A model generated the notes under the pieces. It was not told the origin of the DNA. It made no database searches and saw nothing but the letters and a program-made list of their open reading frames with translations. A DNA stretch of 64,000 bases from Rhizorhabdus dicambivorans. GTDB taxonomy: Bacteria; Pseudomonadota; Alphaproteobacteria; Sphingomonadales; Sphingomonadaceae. A program made the translations under genes and the position numbers. Below are positions 63,464-64,000 of this stretch, one piece after another. Position 1 is the first letter of the stretch. The number at the start of each line of letters is the position of its first letter. The stretch lies in the NCBI RefSeq assembly GCF_002355275.1, contig NZ_CP023449.1, forward strand, positions 3,636,001-3,700,000, written 5' to 3'.

Positions 63464-64000
63464 TGGCCGAAACGCCCAGCCGTCCGTCCGCCTCCACCCG
63501 CCTCTACGCCGAATGGGTTGCGGTCGCGCTGATCGCGACCCTGCTGGTCACAGGGCTGGTGCTGGGGCGGCTGACCGAACGGCTCGATCACATCATCTAC
63601 GATAATGCGCTGATCGCGTCGGGCCGCCCGCCCCCCGACGACATCGTCATCGTCGCGATCGACAACCGCAGCCTCCAGGCGATCGGCCGCTGGCCCTGGC
63701 CGCGCCGCGTCCATGCGCAGGCGCTGGACCGGCTGGCGGAGGCGAAGCCCCGGGCGGTCGGCTATGACGTCCTGTTCGTGGAGCCGACCCCCGAGGATCC
63801 CCTTCTCGCCGCCTCGGTGATGAAGACGCCGACCTATCTGCCGATGGTAATAGACGTGCCGGGGCCGAACGGGGCCGCCTATGCGACGGCCCTGCCCGCC
63901 GGCCTGCTCAAGGATGCCGCCGCCGGCATCGCGCAGGTCAGCCTGCACTTCGACGGCGACCGGATCATCCGCAAGGCCTATCTGGAGGAAGGCGGCGGCG
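63464..64000 (+). CDS. CHASE2-domain membrane sensor (N-terminal part; continues beyond the window)
   Basis: The first 179 codons are visible. After a short N-terminus there is a membrane helix (YAEWVAVALIATLLVTGLVLG in part), then the extracytoplasmic CHASE2 domain: DHIIYDNALIASGRPPPDDIVIVAIDNRSLQAIGRWPWPR in pieces, HAQALDRL, AVGYDVLFVEP and YLPMVIDVPG. CHASE2 proteins go on to a histidine kinase, adenylate cyclase or similar output, which lies outside the window. With the response regulator and FecR protein upstream, a histidine kinase output is the most natural guess. Confidence 0.9.

Noticed and set aside
61584-63497. 637-codon minus-strand frame opposite the response regulator and FecR genes
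   Set aside because: No recognisable domain; the plus strand carries clear receiver, winged-helix, LysM and FecR motifs.

Overview
The window is high-GC chromosomal DNA from an alphaproteobacterium, most likely a member of the Sphingomonadaceae (Sphingomonas or a close relative). The evidence is the SciP-type CtrA inhibitor, a UrcA-family protein, an N-terminally anchored CycM-like cytochrome c, the alphaproteobacterial form of SerC paired with SerA, fused CysNC, and many short GTCgCCCCggcgaaggCCGGGG-type intergenic repeats. No rRNA, tRNA, CRISPR array, integrase or transposase was found. Both edges cut genes: smc at the left and a CHASE2 sensor at the right.

Layout. 0-4.3 kb (minus): smc, two tandem DsbA-like thiol oxidoreductases and a DciA/DUF721 protein, divergent from mutY. 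4.3-14.1 kb: mutY, nudC, pheA, a cytochrome c, the serine pathway pair serC-serA behind a probable serC leader RNA, a broken GIY-YIG nuclease cassette bounded by repeat arms, hisZ and purA. 14.1-19.5 kb: a Tat-exported DUF885 peptidase-like protein, a transglutaminase, a QmcA/NfeD pair and an RTX-repeat protein. 19.6-22 kb is an islet of small unknown genes with an XRE regulator, a GTTC-N7-GTTC LexA box and a strong promoter overlapped by a palindrome. 22-26.4 kb (minus): cysD-cysNC-cysQ-tauE/safE for sulfate activation. 26.5-35.8 kb: a lipoprotein, urcA with a sigma-54-like promoter, purT-ridA, a membrane GGDEF protein, and the minus-strand run dnaJ-brkB-fabI-aroC-acyP-pgeF-yffB. 35.9-38.1 kb: a zinc peptidase-like protein, then pnuC with a NadR-like kinase.

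38.5-45.3 kb (minus) is the most striking gene cluster. It holds a transglutaminase fused to a DUF2126 amidoligase, then a circularly permuted ATP-grasp fused to an alpha-E domain, then a second transglutaminase. This looks like an uncharacterised peptide-ligating and peptide-cleaving system. 45.4-50 kb: a LysE exporter divergent from a MocR regulator, then pdxH, a cation efflux protein and a PhzF protein. 50.1-54.6 kb: mnmA, sciP, glsB-like and a DUF6065 / 2-oxoglutarate oxygenase fusion. 54.6-61.3 kb: a SIMPL protein divergent from an RND efflux adaptor and pump, then DUF445. 61.3-64 kb: an intergenic structured element, then a response regulator, a LysM-FecR protein and a CHASE2 sensor that together look like one signalling locus.

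The main non-coding theme is a family of paired inverted repeats (REPIN-like). One member, instead of about 30-60 bp of filler, carries a small GIY-YIG nuclease gene. This suggests the nuclease family is tied to how these repeats spread or persist.
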